Source: Streptomyces sp. CB03234
GTDB taxonomy: Bacteria > Actinomycetota > Actinomycetes > Streptomycetales > Streptomycetaceae
Assembly: GCF_001905885.1 (NCBI RefSeq)
Contig: NZ_LIYH01000004.1
Coordinates: forward strand, 558,001 to 622,000
DNA length: 64,000 bases
Direction of reading: 5' to 3'
Shown here: in pieces, positions 1 through 7,413 of the stretch
Layout of the letters: each line of letters begins with the position of its first letter
Numbering within the stretch: position 1 is the stretch's first letter
The notes under the pieces: model-generated
Seen by the model: the letters and a program-made list of their open reading frames with translations, nothing else
What the model was told of the DNA's origin: nothing
Database searches by the model: none
Position numbers and translations under genes: made by a program

Positions 1-338
1 GCCCGGACGGCGGTGTCATCCTGCGCCGGCGGCCCACCAACACCCGCGCTCACCGCGGCCTGGTGCGCGGCGCGGCCCGCATGATGCGGCGCGCCGGCTA
101 CCCGCTGGTGCTGCGCCGCCGGATGGGCGTGGAGGCCACCGGCCATCAGTGCGGCACGACGGTCGCCGGACTCGACGAGACCCGCTCCGTCCTCGACCCG
201 CACTGCCGCAGCCACCAGGTCCGCAACCTGTTCGTCGTCGACGGCGGCTTCTTCCCCTCCTCCGCCGCCGTCAACCCGACGCTGACCATCGCCGCCCAGG
301 CACTGCGTACCGCCCGCGAAGGCGGCGTGCTGCCCTGA
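1..338 (+). CDS. GMC-family FAD oxidoreductase, C-terminal part (5' end outside window)
   Basis: The reading frame is open from base 3 and ends at TGA 336-338, so only the last 111 residues are present. They match the GMC oxidoreductase C-terminal domain: a HQCGTTVAG stretch carrying the His of the active-site His/His-Asn pair, then NLFVVDGGFFPSSAAVNPTL and a closing AAQALR helix that contacts the FAD. GMC enzymes (choline oxidase and glucose dehydrogenase types) oxidise alcohols to aldehydes or ketones. A zinc alcohol dehydrogenase follows 17 nt downstream on the same strand, so the two probably share a transcript and act on related alcohols or aldehydes. The substrate cannot be told from this fragment. 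Confidence 0.9.
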   Translation, partial: PDGGVILRRRPTNTRAHRGLVRGAARMMRRAGYPLVLRRRMGVEATGHQCGTTVAGLDETRSVLDPHCRSHQVRNLFVVDGGFFPSSAAVNPTLTIAAQALRTAREGGVLP

Positions 339-355
339 CACGTAAGGAGAGCCCC

Positions 356-1477
356 ATGCCTTCCGCCACCGCCGCAGTGGTCCGTGCCCCCGGCCACGCC
401 TTCACCCTCGAAGAGATACGGGTCGACGCGCCCCGCCCGGACGAGGTCCTCGTGCGCGTACGCGCCGTCGGCATCTGCCACACCGACCTCAGCGTCCGCG
501 CCGGGCACACCCCCTTCCCCCTGCCCGCCGTCCTCGGCCACGAGGGCACCGGCACGGTCGAGGCCGTCGGCGCCGCCGTCACCTCCGTCGCGCCCGGCGA
601 CACCGTCGTGATGAGCTTCGCCTCGTGCGGGGCCTGCCCGGAGTGCCTGACGGGCCACCCGGTCAGATGCGCCCACTGGCCGGCGCTGAACCTGTTCGGC
701 GGCAGCCGCCTGGACGGCAGCCCCACCCTGCGCGGAACGGGCCGGCACGCGGACGCCCCGCTGCACGGACACTTCTTCGGCCAGTCCTCGTTCGCGACGC
801 TCGCCCTCGCCTCCGTACGCGATGTGGTGCCCGTGCCCGGAGACCTGCCGCCCCAGGTCGTCGCCCCGTTCGGCTGCGGCGTCCAGACCGGGGCGGGCGC
901 CGTGCTCAACGTGCTGCGCCCCGAGCCGGGCCACACCCTCGCCGTGTACGGCACCGGATCGGTGGGCCTGGCCGCCGTCATGGCCGCCCGGCTCACCGCC
1001 GCCACCCGGGTCGTCGCGGTCGACCCCGACGCGGGGCGGCGGGCCCTGGCTCTCCGGCTGGGCGCCACCGACGCGGTCGACCCGGGCGACGCCGACCCCC
1101 TGGAGGTGGTGCGGGACCTGACGGGCGGGCGCGGCGCGGACCGGGCACTGGAGACGAGCGGTCTGCCGCGCGTGCTGCGCCAGGCGGTGGACGGTCTCGC
1201 CGTCGGGGGCGTGTGCGGGGTGGTCGGCGCCCCGCCCGCCGGGACGGACGTGTGTCTGGACGTACCGCGGATGCTCGACCGGGGGCCGCGGATCGTCGGC
1301 GTGAACCAGGGCGGTGTCGTGCCGCGCGTGTCCATCCCGGCCCTGCTGGACCTGTACCGGGCCGGGCGCCTGCCCGTCGACGCGATCGTGGAGACGTTCC
1401 CCTTCGCCGCGATCGAGGAAGCCGCGGCGGCCGCGACGAGCGGCAAGGTCGTCAAACCGGTGCTGACCATGCCCTAA
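356..1477 (+). CDS. Zinc-dependent alcohol dehydrogenase (MDR family, aryl-alcohol type)
   Basis: A 373-residue medium-chain dehydrogenase, normal length for the family. Catalytic zinc ligands are Cys41 (GICHTD) and His62-Glu63 (GHEGTG). The structural zinc lobe is C91-x2-C94-x2-C97-x7-C105. A GTGSVG motif near residue 200 starts the Rossmann fold for NAD(P). The overall arrangement resembles benzyl/aryl-alcohol dehydrogenases, but the substrate is inferred only. The ATG at 356 is chosen because AAGGAGA lies 7-8 nt upstream and the protein then begins just before the GroES-like domain; the open frame extends further up inside the GMC gene without a ribosome-binding site. Likely co-transcribed with the preceding GMC oxidoreductase. 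Confidence 0.9.
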   Translation: MPSATAAVVRAPGHAFTLEEIRVDAPRPDEVLVRVRAVGICHTDLSVRAGHTPFPLPAVLGHEGTGTVEAVGAAVTSVAPGDTVVMSFASCGACPECLTGHPVRCAHWPALNLFGGSRLDGSPTLRGTGRHADAPLHGHFFGQSSFATLALASVRDVVPVPGDLPPQVVAPFGCGVQTGAGAVLNVLRPEPGHTLAVYGTGSVGLAAVMAARLTAATRVVAVDPDAGRRALALRLGATDAVDPGDADPLEVVRDLTGGRGADRALETSGLPRVLRQAVDGLAVGGVCGVVGAPPAGTDVCLDVPRMLDRGPRIVGVNQGGVVPRVSIPALLDLYRAGRLPVDAIVETFPFAAIEEAAAAATSGKVVKPVLTMP

Positions 1478-1489
1478 TGCCTCAAAAAT

Positions 1490-2215
1490 ATGCCTCCGTC
1501 ACAAAGATCACTTACCGTCTGCAGTGTGAGTGAAGAAGGTGAAACTCCGGACGCGGCGGAGCGGCCCGTGCTCCGCACGCTCATCGTCGAAGACCACCCG
1601 CTGTTCCGGAACGGCCTGAAGTCCGCGCTGGAGAACCTCGGCGAGGTACTGGTGGTCGGCGAGGCCGAGACCGTCGCCGAAGTGCCCGACGCGGTGGGAC
1701 GGTGCCGACCGGACGTCGTCGTGATGGACCTGTCCCTTCCGGACGGCTCCGGCATCGAGGCGATCCGCCGGCTCGCCGAGCTCCATCCCGGGTTGCCGGT
1801 CCTCACCCTCACCATGTCCGACGACGACGGCGACCTGCTCGCCGCGCTCCAGGCGGGCGCGCGCGGCTACGTCGTCAAGGGCGCGAGCGCGGACGAGGTG
1901 CTGCACGCCGTGCGTACCGTCGCGGCAGGCGGCGCCGTGTTCGGCGCCGGAGTCGCCGCCCGCCTGACGGGGCTGGTCTCCGGCAGCCGGCGGCGCGACG
2001 CCGAGCAGCTCTTCCCGGCGCTGACGGCGCGTGAGGTGGAGGTCCTGGAGCTGATCGCCCGCGGTTTCGACAACCGCCGGATCGCCCGCGAGCTGGTGCT
2101 GTCGGAGAAGACCGTGCGCAACCACATCACGCACATCTTCGAAAAGCTGCATGTGGCCACCCGCGCCGAGGCCGTCGCCCGCGCCCGGGACGCCGGCCTC
2201 GGCGAGGACGCCTGA
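1490..2215 (+). CDS. Two-component response regulator, NarL/LuxR family
   Basis: The receiver domain begins at LRTLIVEDHP (acidic pocket) with the phospho-acceptor Asp in DVVVMDLSLPDGSG and the conserved Lys in YVVKGAS. The C-terminal LuxR helix-turn-helix starts at LTAREVEVLELIARG and includes SEKTVRNHITHIFEKL. The histidine kinase 214 nt downstream on the same strand is the obvious partner. The start is uncertain: ATG 1490 has no clear Shine-Dalgarno box, and an in-frame GTG at 1526 would remove 12 residues that have no homology role. Targets are unknown; nearby candidates are the alcohol dehydrogenase genes. Confidence 0.9.
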   Translation: MPPSQRSLTVCSVSEEGETPDAAERPVLRTLIVEDHPLFRNGLKSALENLGEVLVVGEAETVAEVPDAVGRCRPDVVVMDLSLPDGSGIEAIRRLAELHPGLPVLTLTMSDDDGDLLAALQAGARGYVVKGASADEVLHAVRTVAAGGAVFGAGVAARLTGLVSGSRRRDAEQLFPALTAREVEVLELIARGFDNRRIARELVLSEKTVRNHITHIFEKLHVATRAEAVARARDAGLGEDA

Positions 2216-2242
2216 CTCCACCGCCCCTGCCCGGGGACCGCT

Positions 2243-2323
2243 GCCCGGAACCAGGACACCGGCCCGGGGCACCGGCCCAGGAGGCGCCGGCCCGGAACCA
2301 GTGCGGGACCGGCCCGGAACCAG
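2243..2323. repeat. Low-complexity spacer with three copies of GCCCGGAACCAG
   Basis: Between the response regulator and its kinase, the 12-mer GCCCGGAACCAG occurs at 2243-2254, 2290-2301 and 2312-2323, embedded in GGGACCGG-type repeats that run to about 2350. The unequal spacing (47 and 22 nt) and simple composition suggest slipped-strand expansion rather than a fixed operator array. No gene is seen in 2216-2429. Confidence 0.5.
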
Positions 2324-2429
2324 GCGGGACCGGGGCGGGACCGGGGATGGGACATCCACCTCATGCGGCCGGGACAGCGGGCCGCCCACCCTGAACGTGA
2401 ACGGGAGCACCGACCGCGAGGAGCGTGAG

Positions 2430-4556
2430 ATGCCTCGACCGCAGACCACCAGGGGGACTCCCGGAGCCGGTCCTGCCGCTCTCCCCGCCTATGTGGTGTG
2501 CGTGGTGGCGATGCTCTCCGGATTCCTGTGGGTGACGCTCGTCCTCGTCCATCCCGTCCATCCGGTCCTGGACACCATCACCCTCCACTACGCGGCCATC
2601 GGCGCCCTGCTGGCCATGGGGCTCGCCCTGTCCGGCATGGCACTCGTCGCGCGCGGCTCCGGACTCGCCCTGGGCTGGCTGCTGCTGTCCACCGGCGGCG
2701 TCTTCGCGGGCGGCGCGGCCCTGTCCCTGACGGCAGGGCTCGCCGGAGTCCCCCCGGCGGTCGCGACCGTCCTGATACTCGTCGACGTGACGGGCTACGC
2801 CCTGTTCGGAACGGTCGTCTACACCCTCCCGCTGTGGCTCCCCGACGGCCGGTTCCCCCGCGGATGGGCCAGGGCCTACGCGATCGCCCTGACGGTGTGG
2901 AGCTTCGCACAGCAGCTGTACGAGTTCATCCAGCTCGACACCTGGTACATGGACAACCCCCTCGCCGGTGGCGGCTGGGCGGGGCTCGGGCAGTGGGCCG
3001 CACCCGTGATGGTCCCGGCGATCGAGTGGGTGCCGCCGTTCGCCGCCGGCGCGGCCCTGCTCATCCTGGTGGTCCGCTGGTACCGCACACCGGCGGCGGG
3101 GCGCGGCAACTACTTCCTGGCCCTGCCGTACCTGGTGTGGCTCGCCGTCATGTACTTCGGCGCCTACGCCGACACCCCGCGGACCGTCGTCTACGCGGTG
3201 CAGTACCTGGGCGCGGCCGTCTGGCCGGCCGCCCTCGCCTTCATCGACCTCCGCGAACGGGCCTGGCACCTGGACCGGGCGGCCCGCCGCATCCTGACGG
3301 CCCTCGTGCTGACCTTCGTCCTGTTCCTGGTGTATGGCGCCGGCGGACTGCTCGTCTGGAACGCCGGGCTCCGGGACCTCGACGGCTCGACCCTGCTGCC
3401 CTTCGCCGTCGCCCTGCTGATCGGGGCGCTGCTGCGCCCCACCGCCCGCTGGGCGTCCCGTGTCGTCGACCGCTACTACTACGGCGCCCGCGCCCAGCCG
3501 TACCAGGTCGTCCGCGACCTCGCCGACCGCCTGAGCAAGGCACCCGACCCGGGCGAGGCGCCACGGCTGCTGTGCGCCACGGTCGTGCACACGCTGGGCC
3601 TGAGCGCCGCCGCCCTGACCGTGGACACCCACCACGGCCCGCGTGAACTGGTCGCCCTCGGCCACCTCGGCCCGGCGGGCGAGAACTTCCCGCTCTGCTA
3701 CCAGGGCGAGGAGATAGGCCGCCTGACGGTGCCCCCGCGCCCCGGCGAGCTCGCACTGGACCCGCAGGACCGGGAAGCCGTCCAGGTGCTCGCCGACCAC
3801 GCCGCCCCCGCGATCGCGTCGCTGCGGCTGTACGAGGACCTCCAGAGCAGCCGCGAGCAGATCATCGTCGCCCGCGAGGAGGAGCGGCGCCGCCTGCGGC
3901 ACGATCTGCACGACGGCCTCGGCCCCGCCCTGTCGGGCCTCCGCCTCCAGGTCGACGCGGTACGCTGCACCGCCCAGCCCGATGTCGCCGGCCCCCTGCT
4001 CACCGTCTCCGAGGGCATCGGCCGCGCCATCCGGGAGCTGCGCCACATCACCGACGGCCTGGCGCCCGCCGCGCTGGACGGCGCCGACCTGTCCCGGGCG
4101 CTGCGGCAGCTCGGCGAGCACCTCAGCAGCCGTACGCTGAGCATCTCCGTGACCGTACGCCCCGACCCGCTGCCCCGGCTCTCCGCCGCGCTCGAAGTGG
4201 CCGTGTACCGCATCACCGCCGAGGCGCTCAACAACGCCGTACGCCACTCCCACGCCGACCACGCCCACGCCATGGTCACCGTCGCCGACGACACCGTCAC
4301 CGTCCAGGTCCACGACAACGGCGACGGCTTCTCCGACCACCAGCAGCACGCCGGGGTGGGCCTGCGTTCCATGGCGGAACGCTCCGACGAGCTCGGCGGC
4401 CGTTTCACCCTCACCAGCAGCGCCGACGGGACGGTCGTCCGTGCCGTGTTCCCCTCCCGCCCGGCCTCCGCCGTCGCGACCAGGCCGATCGCCTCTGGGA
4501 CAACGACGGGACCTCAGCCCCATGCACCCGAGACCCGGGACCGCCCAGACTCATGA
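2430..4556 (+). CDS. Membrane sensor histidine kinase (HPK7 type)
   Basis: A 708-residue kinase. The N-terminal third holds about ten hydrophobic segments (first AYVVCVVAMLSGFLWVTLVL) and no obvious extracytoplasmic domain, suggesting that sensing is membrane-linked. A GAF-like region follows around residues 360-480. The dimerisation and phospho-acceptor helix EERRRLRHDLHDGLGPALSG gives the HisKA_3 H-box, and a HATPase with an N-box (ALNNAVRHSHA) and G-box (VHDNGDGF) ends the protein. It is the partner of the NarL-type regulator just upstream. ATG 2430 follows GCGAGGAGCG at a good distance; the open frame extends upstream through the low-complexity spacer but lacks coding character there. The C-terminal 35 residues are proline/threonine rich and probably disordered. 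Confidence 0.9.
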   Translation: MPRPQTTRGTPGAGPAALPAYVVCVVAMLSGFLWVTLVLVHPVHPVLDTITLHYAAIGALLAMGLALSGMALVARGSGLALGWLLLSTGGVFAGGAALSLTAGLAGVPPAVATVLILVDVTGYALFGTVVYTLPLWLPDGRFPRGWARAYAIALTVWSFAQQLYEFIQLDTWYMDNPLAGGGWAGLGQWAAPVMVPAIEWVPPFAAGAALLILVVRWYRTPAAGRGNYFLALPYLVWLAVMYFGAYADTPRTVVYAVQYLGAAVWPAALAFIDLRERAWHLDRAARRILTALVLTFVLFLVYGAGGLLVWNAGLRDLDGSTLLPFAVALLIGALLRPTARWASRVVDRYYYGARAQPYQVVRDLADRLSKAPDPGEAPRLLCATVVHTLGLSAAALTVDTHHGPRELVALGHLGPAGENFPLCYQGEEIGRLTVPPRPGELALDPQDREAVQVLADHAAPAIASLRLYEDLQSSREQIIVAREEERRRLRHDLHDGLGPALSGLRLQVDAVRCTAQPDVAGPLLTVSEGIGRAIRELRHITDGLAPAALDGADLSRALRQLGEHLSSRTLSISVTVRPDPLPRLSAALEVAVYRITAEALNNAVRHSHADHAHAMVTVADDTVTVQVHDNGDGFSDHQQHAGVGLRSMAERSDELGGRFTLTSSADGTVVRAVFPSRPASAVATRPIASGTTTGPQPHAPETRDRPDS

Positions 4557-4615
4557 GGGACGGGGCAACCCCCGCTCGAGCGACACCGACCTGAAGCCCA
4601 CCGAAGGAGTCCCTC

Positions 4616-4783
4616 ATGGCCCGCACCAGCCGACCCCGGTCCTCGAAGGCCAAGGCCGCAGGCGCCGCCACCGCCGCGGCGGCAGCCCTGATCAGCATCC
4701 CCTGGGCCGTGCGACGGATGCGCAGACAGGAGGGCGTCACCAAGGCGGCCGGTTGCATACCGATCTGCAAGAAGGGCGGCTAG
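4616..4783 (+). CDS. Small basic peptide, 55 residues, Cys-Ile-Pro-Ile-Cys C-terminus
   Basis: An unrecognised small ORF with a strong GAAGGAG box 7 nt before ATG 4616. The product starts MARTSRPRSSKAKAAGAATA, continues through an alanine-rich hydrophobic segment (AAAALISIPWAV), then a basic stretch (RRMRRQEG), and ends in GCIPICKKGG. Every third codon position but a few is G or C, as in real genes here. It lies 59 nt after the histidine kinase and directly before a strong hairpin terminator, so it is probably the last gene of that transcript. It could be a small membrane protein or a peptide precursor; nothing in the neighbourhood encodes modification enzymes. Confidence 0.6.
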   Translation: MARTSRPRSSKAKAAGAATAAAAALISIPWAVRRMRRQEGVTKAAGCIPICKKGG

Positions 4784-4786
4784 CGC

Positions 4787-4812
4787 GCGGGCCCGGGAAC
4801 CCCCGGGCCCGC
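4787..4812. terminator. Perfect 11-bp hairpin terminator
   Basis: GCGGGCCCGGG (4787-4797) pairs perfectly with CCCGGGCCCGC (4802-4812) around the loop AACC. It sits 4 nt after the small peptide gene and 4 nt before the stop of the convergent acetyltransferase, so it can end transcription from both sides. There is no U-tract, as is usual in Streptomyces. Confidence 0.85.
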
Positions 4813-4815
4813 TCG

Positions 4816-5316
4816 TCACACCTCGATCTTCCTGCGGAAGCAGACCCGGTCCTGCCCGGGCCCGTCGTAGTCGCGGTGCACGGGCACCCCCTCGACCTCG
4901 TCGTCGCTCGCCACCAGACTGAAGCCCAGCGCCCGGTGGAACGCGATCGATCCGGTGTTCCCCGGAGATGTCACCGCCCGCACCTCCCGCCGCCCCGCCT
5001 CCGCGGCACGATCGAAGAACGCCGTGTACAGCCCGCGCGCCAGGCCCCGCCCCCGCAGCGCCGGATCGACCCCCACGAAGTGGATGTAGGCGTCCTCCTC
5101 GTTGTCGCCGGAATACAGGCCCACCAGGAACGCCTTGACCCCCGTACTGTCCTCGGCCACCAGGCTCGTACCCGCGAAGCACTGCAGGAACAGCCTCGGC
5201 AGCAGCAGGGACAGCTCACGGGCCTCCGCGGGCGTACGCGAATCGCCCCACCACCTGTGCACGCACTCGACGAGCGTGCGATGGTCGGACACGCGCGCCC
5301 GGCGCATCATCGGCAT
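4816..5316 (-). CDS. GNAT-family N-acetyltransferase
   Basis: A 166-residue acetyltransferase. The acetyl-CoA binding motif A is seen as IHFVGVDPALRGRGLARGLY (the R/Q-x-x-G-x-G/A signature is RGRGLA), followed by the motif B segment SPGNTGSIAFHRALGF. The substrate is unknown. Start ATG 5316 is favoured because it has an AAAGGGG box upstream and lies 1 nt after the TGA of the LysR gene, so translation is probably coupled; the frame continues upstream antisense-like inside that gene without coding character. LysR and the acetyltransferase form a two-gene unit. Confidence 0.85.
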   Translation of the reverse strand: MPMMRRARVSDHRTLVECVHRWWGDSRTPAEARELSLLLPRLFLQCFAGTSLVAEDSTGVKAFLVGLYSGDNEEDAYIHFVGVDPALRGRGLARGLYTAFFDRAAEAGRREVRAVTSPGNTGSIAFHRALGFSLVASDDEVEGVPVHRDYDGPGQDRVCFRRKIEV

Positions 5317-5317
5317 G

Positions 5318-6289
5318 TCAATCCCCTTTGGACTCGGTGTGCTCGGTGTGCCACCAGCGAGGGTTCGGGTCGGTCCTTCCCCTCCCCACCATGCCGCCCG
5401 CCGCGAGACGCAGCGCGGCGACCTCCGGTGTGTCGCGGCGAGCGGATGACCAGGCGAGCACCGCCGTGTACACGGGCGTGTCCGACACGTCGACATAACG
5501 GATCCCCGGCCGGGGAAACAGCTCGCGGCAGCCGGCCGACACGAAACGGATGCCGTGCCCCTGGATGACGGCCGACATCCCGCCCTCGAACGTGGTGGTC
5601 GCATGGCCGGTGTACGTGACCGGCGCCCCGTCCGGGCGGGGGTCCGCCGCCCAGAAGTCCCGCCACACCCGGGCCACCAGGGGCGACACCCCGATGACGG
5701 GCAGGTGGGCCAGCTCCGCGACCGACACGGAGGTCCGGCCGGCCAGGGGATGCTTCTCCCACAGGCACACCACCTGCCGTTCCGTCGCCAGCGGAAGCGT
5801 CTGGATGCCGGGCGGCATGGGGGCGTACGCCACGACGGCGTCCACCCGGCCGTCCAGCAGTGCGGCGGTCTGCTCGACGAAGTCCACCTCCCGCAGCACG
5901 ACCTCCACGCCCGGGTGTCGCGCGCGCACCCGCTCGGCGAGGGCGGTGATGACCGGCAGGGCGGTGATGTAGCAGCCGAGGACCACCCGGCCCGCCGGCG
6001 CCCCGGCCTCCGCGCGCACGGCCTCGCGCAGCTGGTCGGCGGCCTCCACCATGGCCCGGACCCGGGGAAGCAACGCCTCCCCGGCGGCGGTCAGCTGTAC
6101 GCGCCGGGTGGAGCGCTCCAGGAGGACGACGCCCAGGTGGTCCTCCAGCCTGCGGATCTGGCGGCTGAACGCCGGCTGGCTGATGTAGAGGCGCCTGGCC
6201 GCCCGGCCGAAGTGGAGCTCCTCGGCCAGTACGAGCAGCAGCCGCAACTGACGCACACTCGGATCGGACCCGCCCGGCTCGCCGTCCAT
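5318..6289 (-). CDS. LysR-family transcriptional regulator
   Basis: 323 residues, a usual LysR length. The N-terminal helix-turn-helix is SVRQLRLLLVLAEELHFGRA through SQPAFSRQIRRLEDHLG, followed by the linker helix and an effector-binding domain with the typical start GRVVLGCYITALPVI. Start ATG 6289 places the helix-turn-helix 10 residues from the N-terminus, as normal; the frame extends upstream by 40 residues to 6409, overlapping the divergent DUF4345 gene, which is less likely. LysR proteins usually control a divergent neighbour, so the DUF4345 membrane protein at 6400 and the co-transcribed acetyltransferase are the natural targets. Confidence 0.9.
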   Translation of the reverse strand: MDGEPGGSDPSVRQLRLLLVLAEELHFGRAARRLYISQPAFSRQIRRLEDHLGVVLLERSTRRVQLTAAGEALLPRVRAMVEAADQLREAVRAEAGAPAGRVVLGCYITALPVITALAERVRARHPGVEVVLREVDFVEQTAALLDGRVDAVVAYAPMPPGIQTLPLATERQVVCLWEKHPLAGRTSVSVAELAHLPVIGVSPLVARVWRDFWAADPRPDGAPVTYTGHATTTFEGGMSAVIQGHGIRFVSAGCRELFPRPGIRYVDVSDTPVYTAVLAWSSARRDTPEVAALRLAAGGMVGRGRTDPNPRWWHTEHTESKGD

Positions 6290-6399
6290 GCCCTGGACGG
6301 TATCAATGAGGGTGCGAGGCGCATCATTTTCCGCTTCCTCAGAGGAGGCCTCCGGCCGACGATGGAAGCCGGTCATGCACGGACACCTGAGGAGCAGAC

Positions 6400-6786
6400 A
6401 TGTCGGCACGTCGCGGTTTCCAGTCGGTATTGGTCCTGCTCGCTGTGTTCGTGCTGGTCACCGGCGCGCTGGAGATCATTGTCGGGCCCTCGCTGCTGCC
6501 CGGCGACCCCGAGGTGAGCACCACCGTCGACAGCAACTACCGGTTCTTCGCCGGGATCTGGTGCAGCCTCGGCATCATCCTGGCGGTCGCCGCACGCCGC
6601 CCGGACAGCCACGCCCCCGCCCTCCGGGCGGTCTTCGGCGCCGTGTTCCTCGGGGGAGTGGCACGTGGGATCTCGTACCTCGACGTGGGCGCACCGCACG
6701 CCATGCACACGGCCTTCATCGGTGTCGAACTGCTCCTGCCGCCTCTGATGCTGTTCTGGTACACCCGGATCCACCCGACGCTGTAG
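6400..6786 (+). CDS. DUF4345 small membrane protein
   Basis: 128 residues with four hydrophobic segments (SVLVLLAVFVLVTGALEIIV, FFAGIWCSLGIILAV, LRAVFGAVFLGGVARGI, IGVELLLPPLMLFWY) and the characteristic NYRFFAGIW motif of DUF4345. The function of the family is not known. A GAGGAGC box precedes ATG 6400. It is divergent from the LysR gene, with 110 nt between the two starts, and is probably its target. Confidence 0.8.
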   Translation: MSARRGFQSVLVLLAVFVLVTGALEIIVGPSLLPGDPEVSTTVDSNYRFFAGIWCSLGIILAVAARRPDSHAPALRAVFGAVFLGGVARGISYLDVGAPHAMHTAFIGVELLLPPLMLFWYTRIHPTL

Positions 6787-6865
6787 ATTCACCGGCGAGC
6801 GGGCGCGCCTCACGGGGGGAGGCGCCCGGGTGGAAGAGCAGTGGTGTTGGCGTGGAGGTATGGCT

Positions 6866-7285
6866 GTGTTGATGGTGGGCAAGATCCTTCGGTTCGACGA
6901 GGTCCGCGGTTACGGGTTCATCGTCCCCAGAGAGGGGGGCGAGGACGTTTTCATGCACGCGAACGACCTGGTGGACGACAAGTACCTGTACCAGGCGGGC
7001 CGCGAGGTCGAGTTCTACCTGGAGATGGGTGACAAGGGCCCCAAGGCGTCCGAGATCCGGCTGGTCGAGCAGCCCACTCGCCGGCTGCCGCAGCCCGAGC
7101 CGGTCCCGGTGCTGCGGGACGCCCCGGACGACGACACCGTCGACGTGCTGTCCAGCGCCGAGTTCCAGGCCGAGCTGACCGAGATCCTCATCGACGCCGA
7201 CTCCACCCTGACCGCCGCCCAGCTCAAGCGTGTGCGCACCCGCGTCGCCGAACTGGCGCGCTCGCACGGCTGGGTCGAGGGCTGA
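6866..7285 (+). CDS. Cold-shock domain protein with C-terminal extension
   Basis: The first 65 residues form a cold-shock domain: VGKILRFDEVRGYGFIVP carries an RNP1-like motif and EDVFMHANDL the RNP2-like motif. These domains bind single-stranded RNA or DNA. The remaining 70 residues (after a proline-rich linker, RRLPQPEPVPV) form a helical domain, DDTVDVLSSAEFQAELTEIL to LARSHGWVEG, of unknown role; ordinary CspA proteins stop at about 67 residues. The start needs care: GGAGG at 6854-6858 is only 1 nt before ATG 6860, but 7 nt before GTG 6866 and 13 nt before ATG 6872. GTG 6866 fits best. Confidence 0.8.
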   Translation: MLMVGKILRFDEVRGYGFIVPREGGEDVFMHANDLVDDKYLYQAGREVEFYLEMGDKGPKASEIRLVEQPTRRLPQPEPVPVLRDAPDDDTVDVLSSAEFQAELTEILIDADSTLTAAQLKRVRTRVAELARSHGWVEG

Positions 7286-7300
7286 CCGGACCGTACGACC

Positions 7301-7360
7301 GATGCCCGTGGGGCGGATGCCCGTGGGGCGGACATCCGTGCGCCGGACATTCGTGCGCCG
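7301..7360. repeat. Four tandem 15-bp repeats upstream of the P450 gene
   Basis: Two identical units GATGCCCGTGGGGCG (7301-7315, 7316-7330) are followed by GACATCCGTGCGCCG (7331-7345) and GACATTCGTGCGCCG (7346-7360). The shared core is GA-x-x-x-CCGTG-x-G-CG. The 15-bp period, about one and a half helical turns, places alternate units on opposite DNA faces. The array lies between the cold-shock gene stop and the P450 start, 40 nt before the start codon, so it could be an activator or repressor array, or slippage. Confidence 0.75.
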
Positions 7361-7387
7361 GGCGGCACCGATGTGAAGGATCTTTCC

Positions 7388-7413
7388 GGAGGTCCTTCAT
7401 ATGAAGGACCTCC
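7388..7413. promoter_or_regulatory. 26-bp perfect palindrome covering the P450 ribosome-binding site and start codon
   Basis: GGAGGTCCTTCAT (7388-7400) is followed immediately by its exact reverse complement ATGAAGGACCTCC (7401-7413). The left arm contains the GGAGG Shine-Dalgarno box and the right arm begins with the ATG of the P450 gene. As RNA, a 10-bp stem with the loop CAUAUG would hide the ribosome-binding site and place the start codon in the loop; as DNA it is an ideal operator for a dimeric regulator. Confidence 0.7.

Noticed and set aside
2361..4523. 720-residue open frame antisense to the histidine kinase
   Set aside because: Long antisense frames are expected in DNA with this GC bias; it is rich in Gly, Arg, Gln and His, has no domain, and the opposite strand encodes a clear kinase.
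4616..4783. RiPP precursor interpretation of the small peptide
   Set aside because: No maturation enzyme, protease or exporter typical of RiPP clusters is encoded nearby; kept only as an unknown small protein.
7301..7360. CRISPR-like array
   Set aside because: The 15-bp units are directly adjacent, with no spacers and no cas genes in the window.
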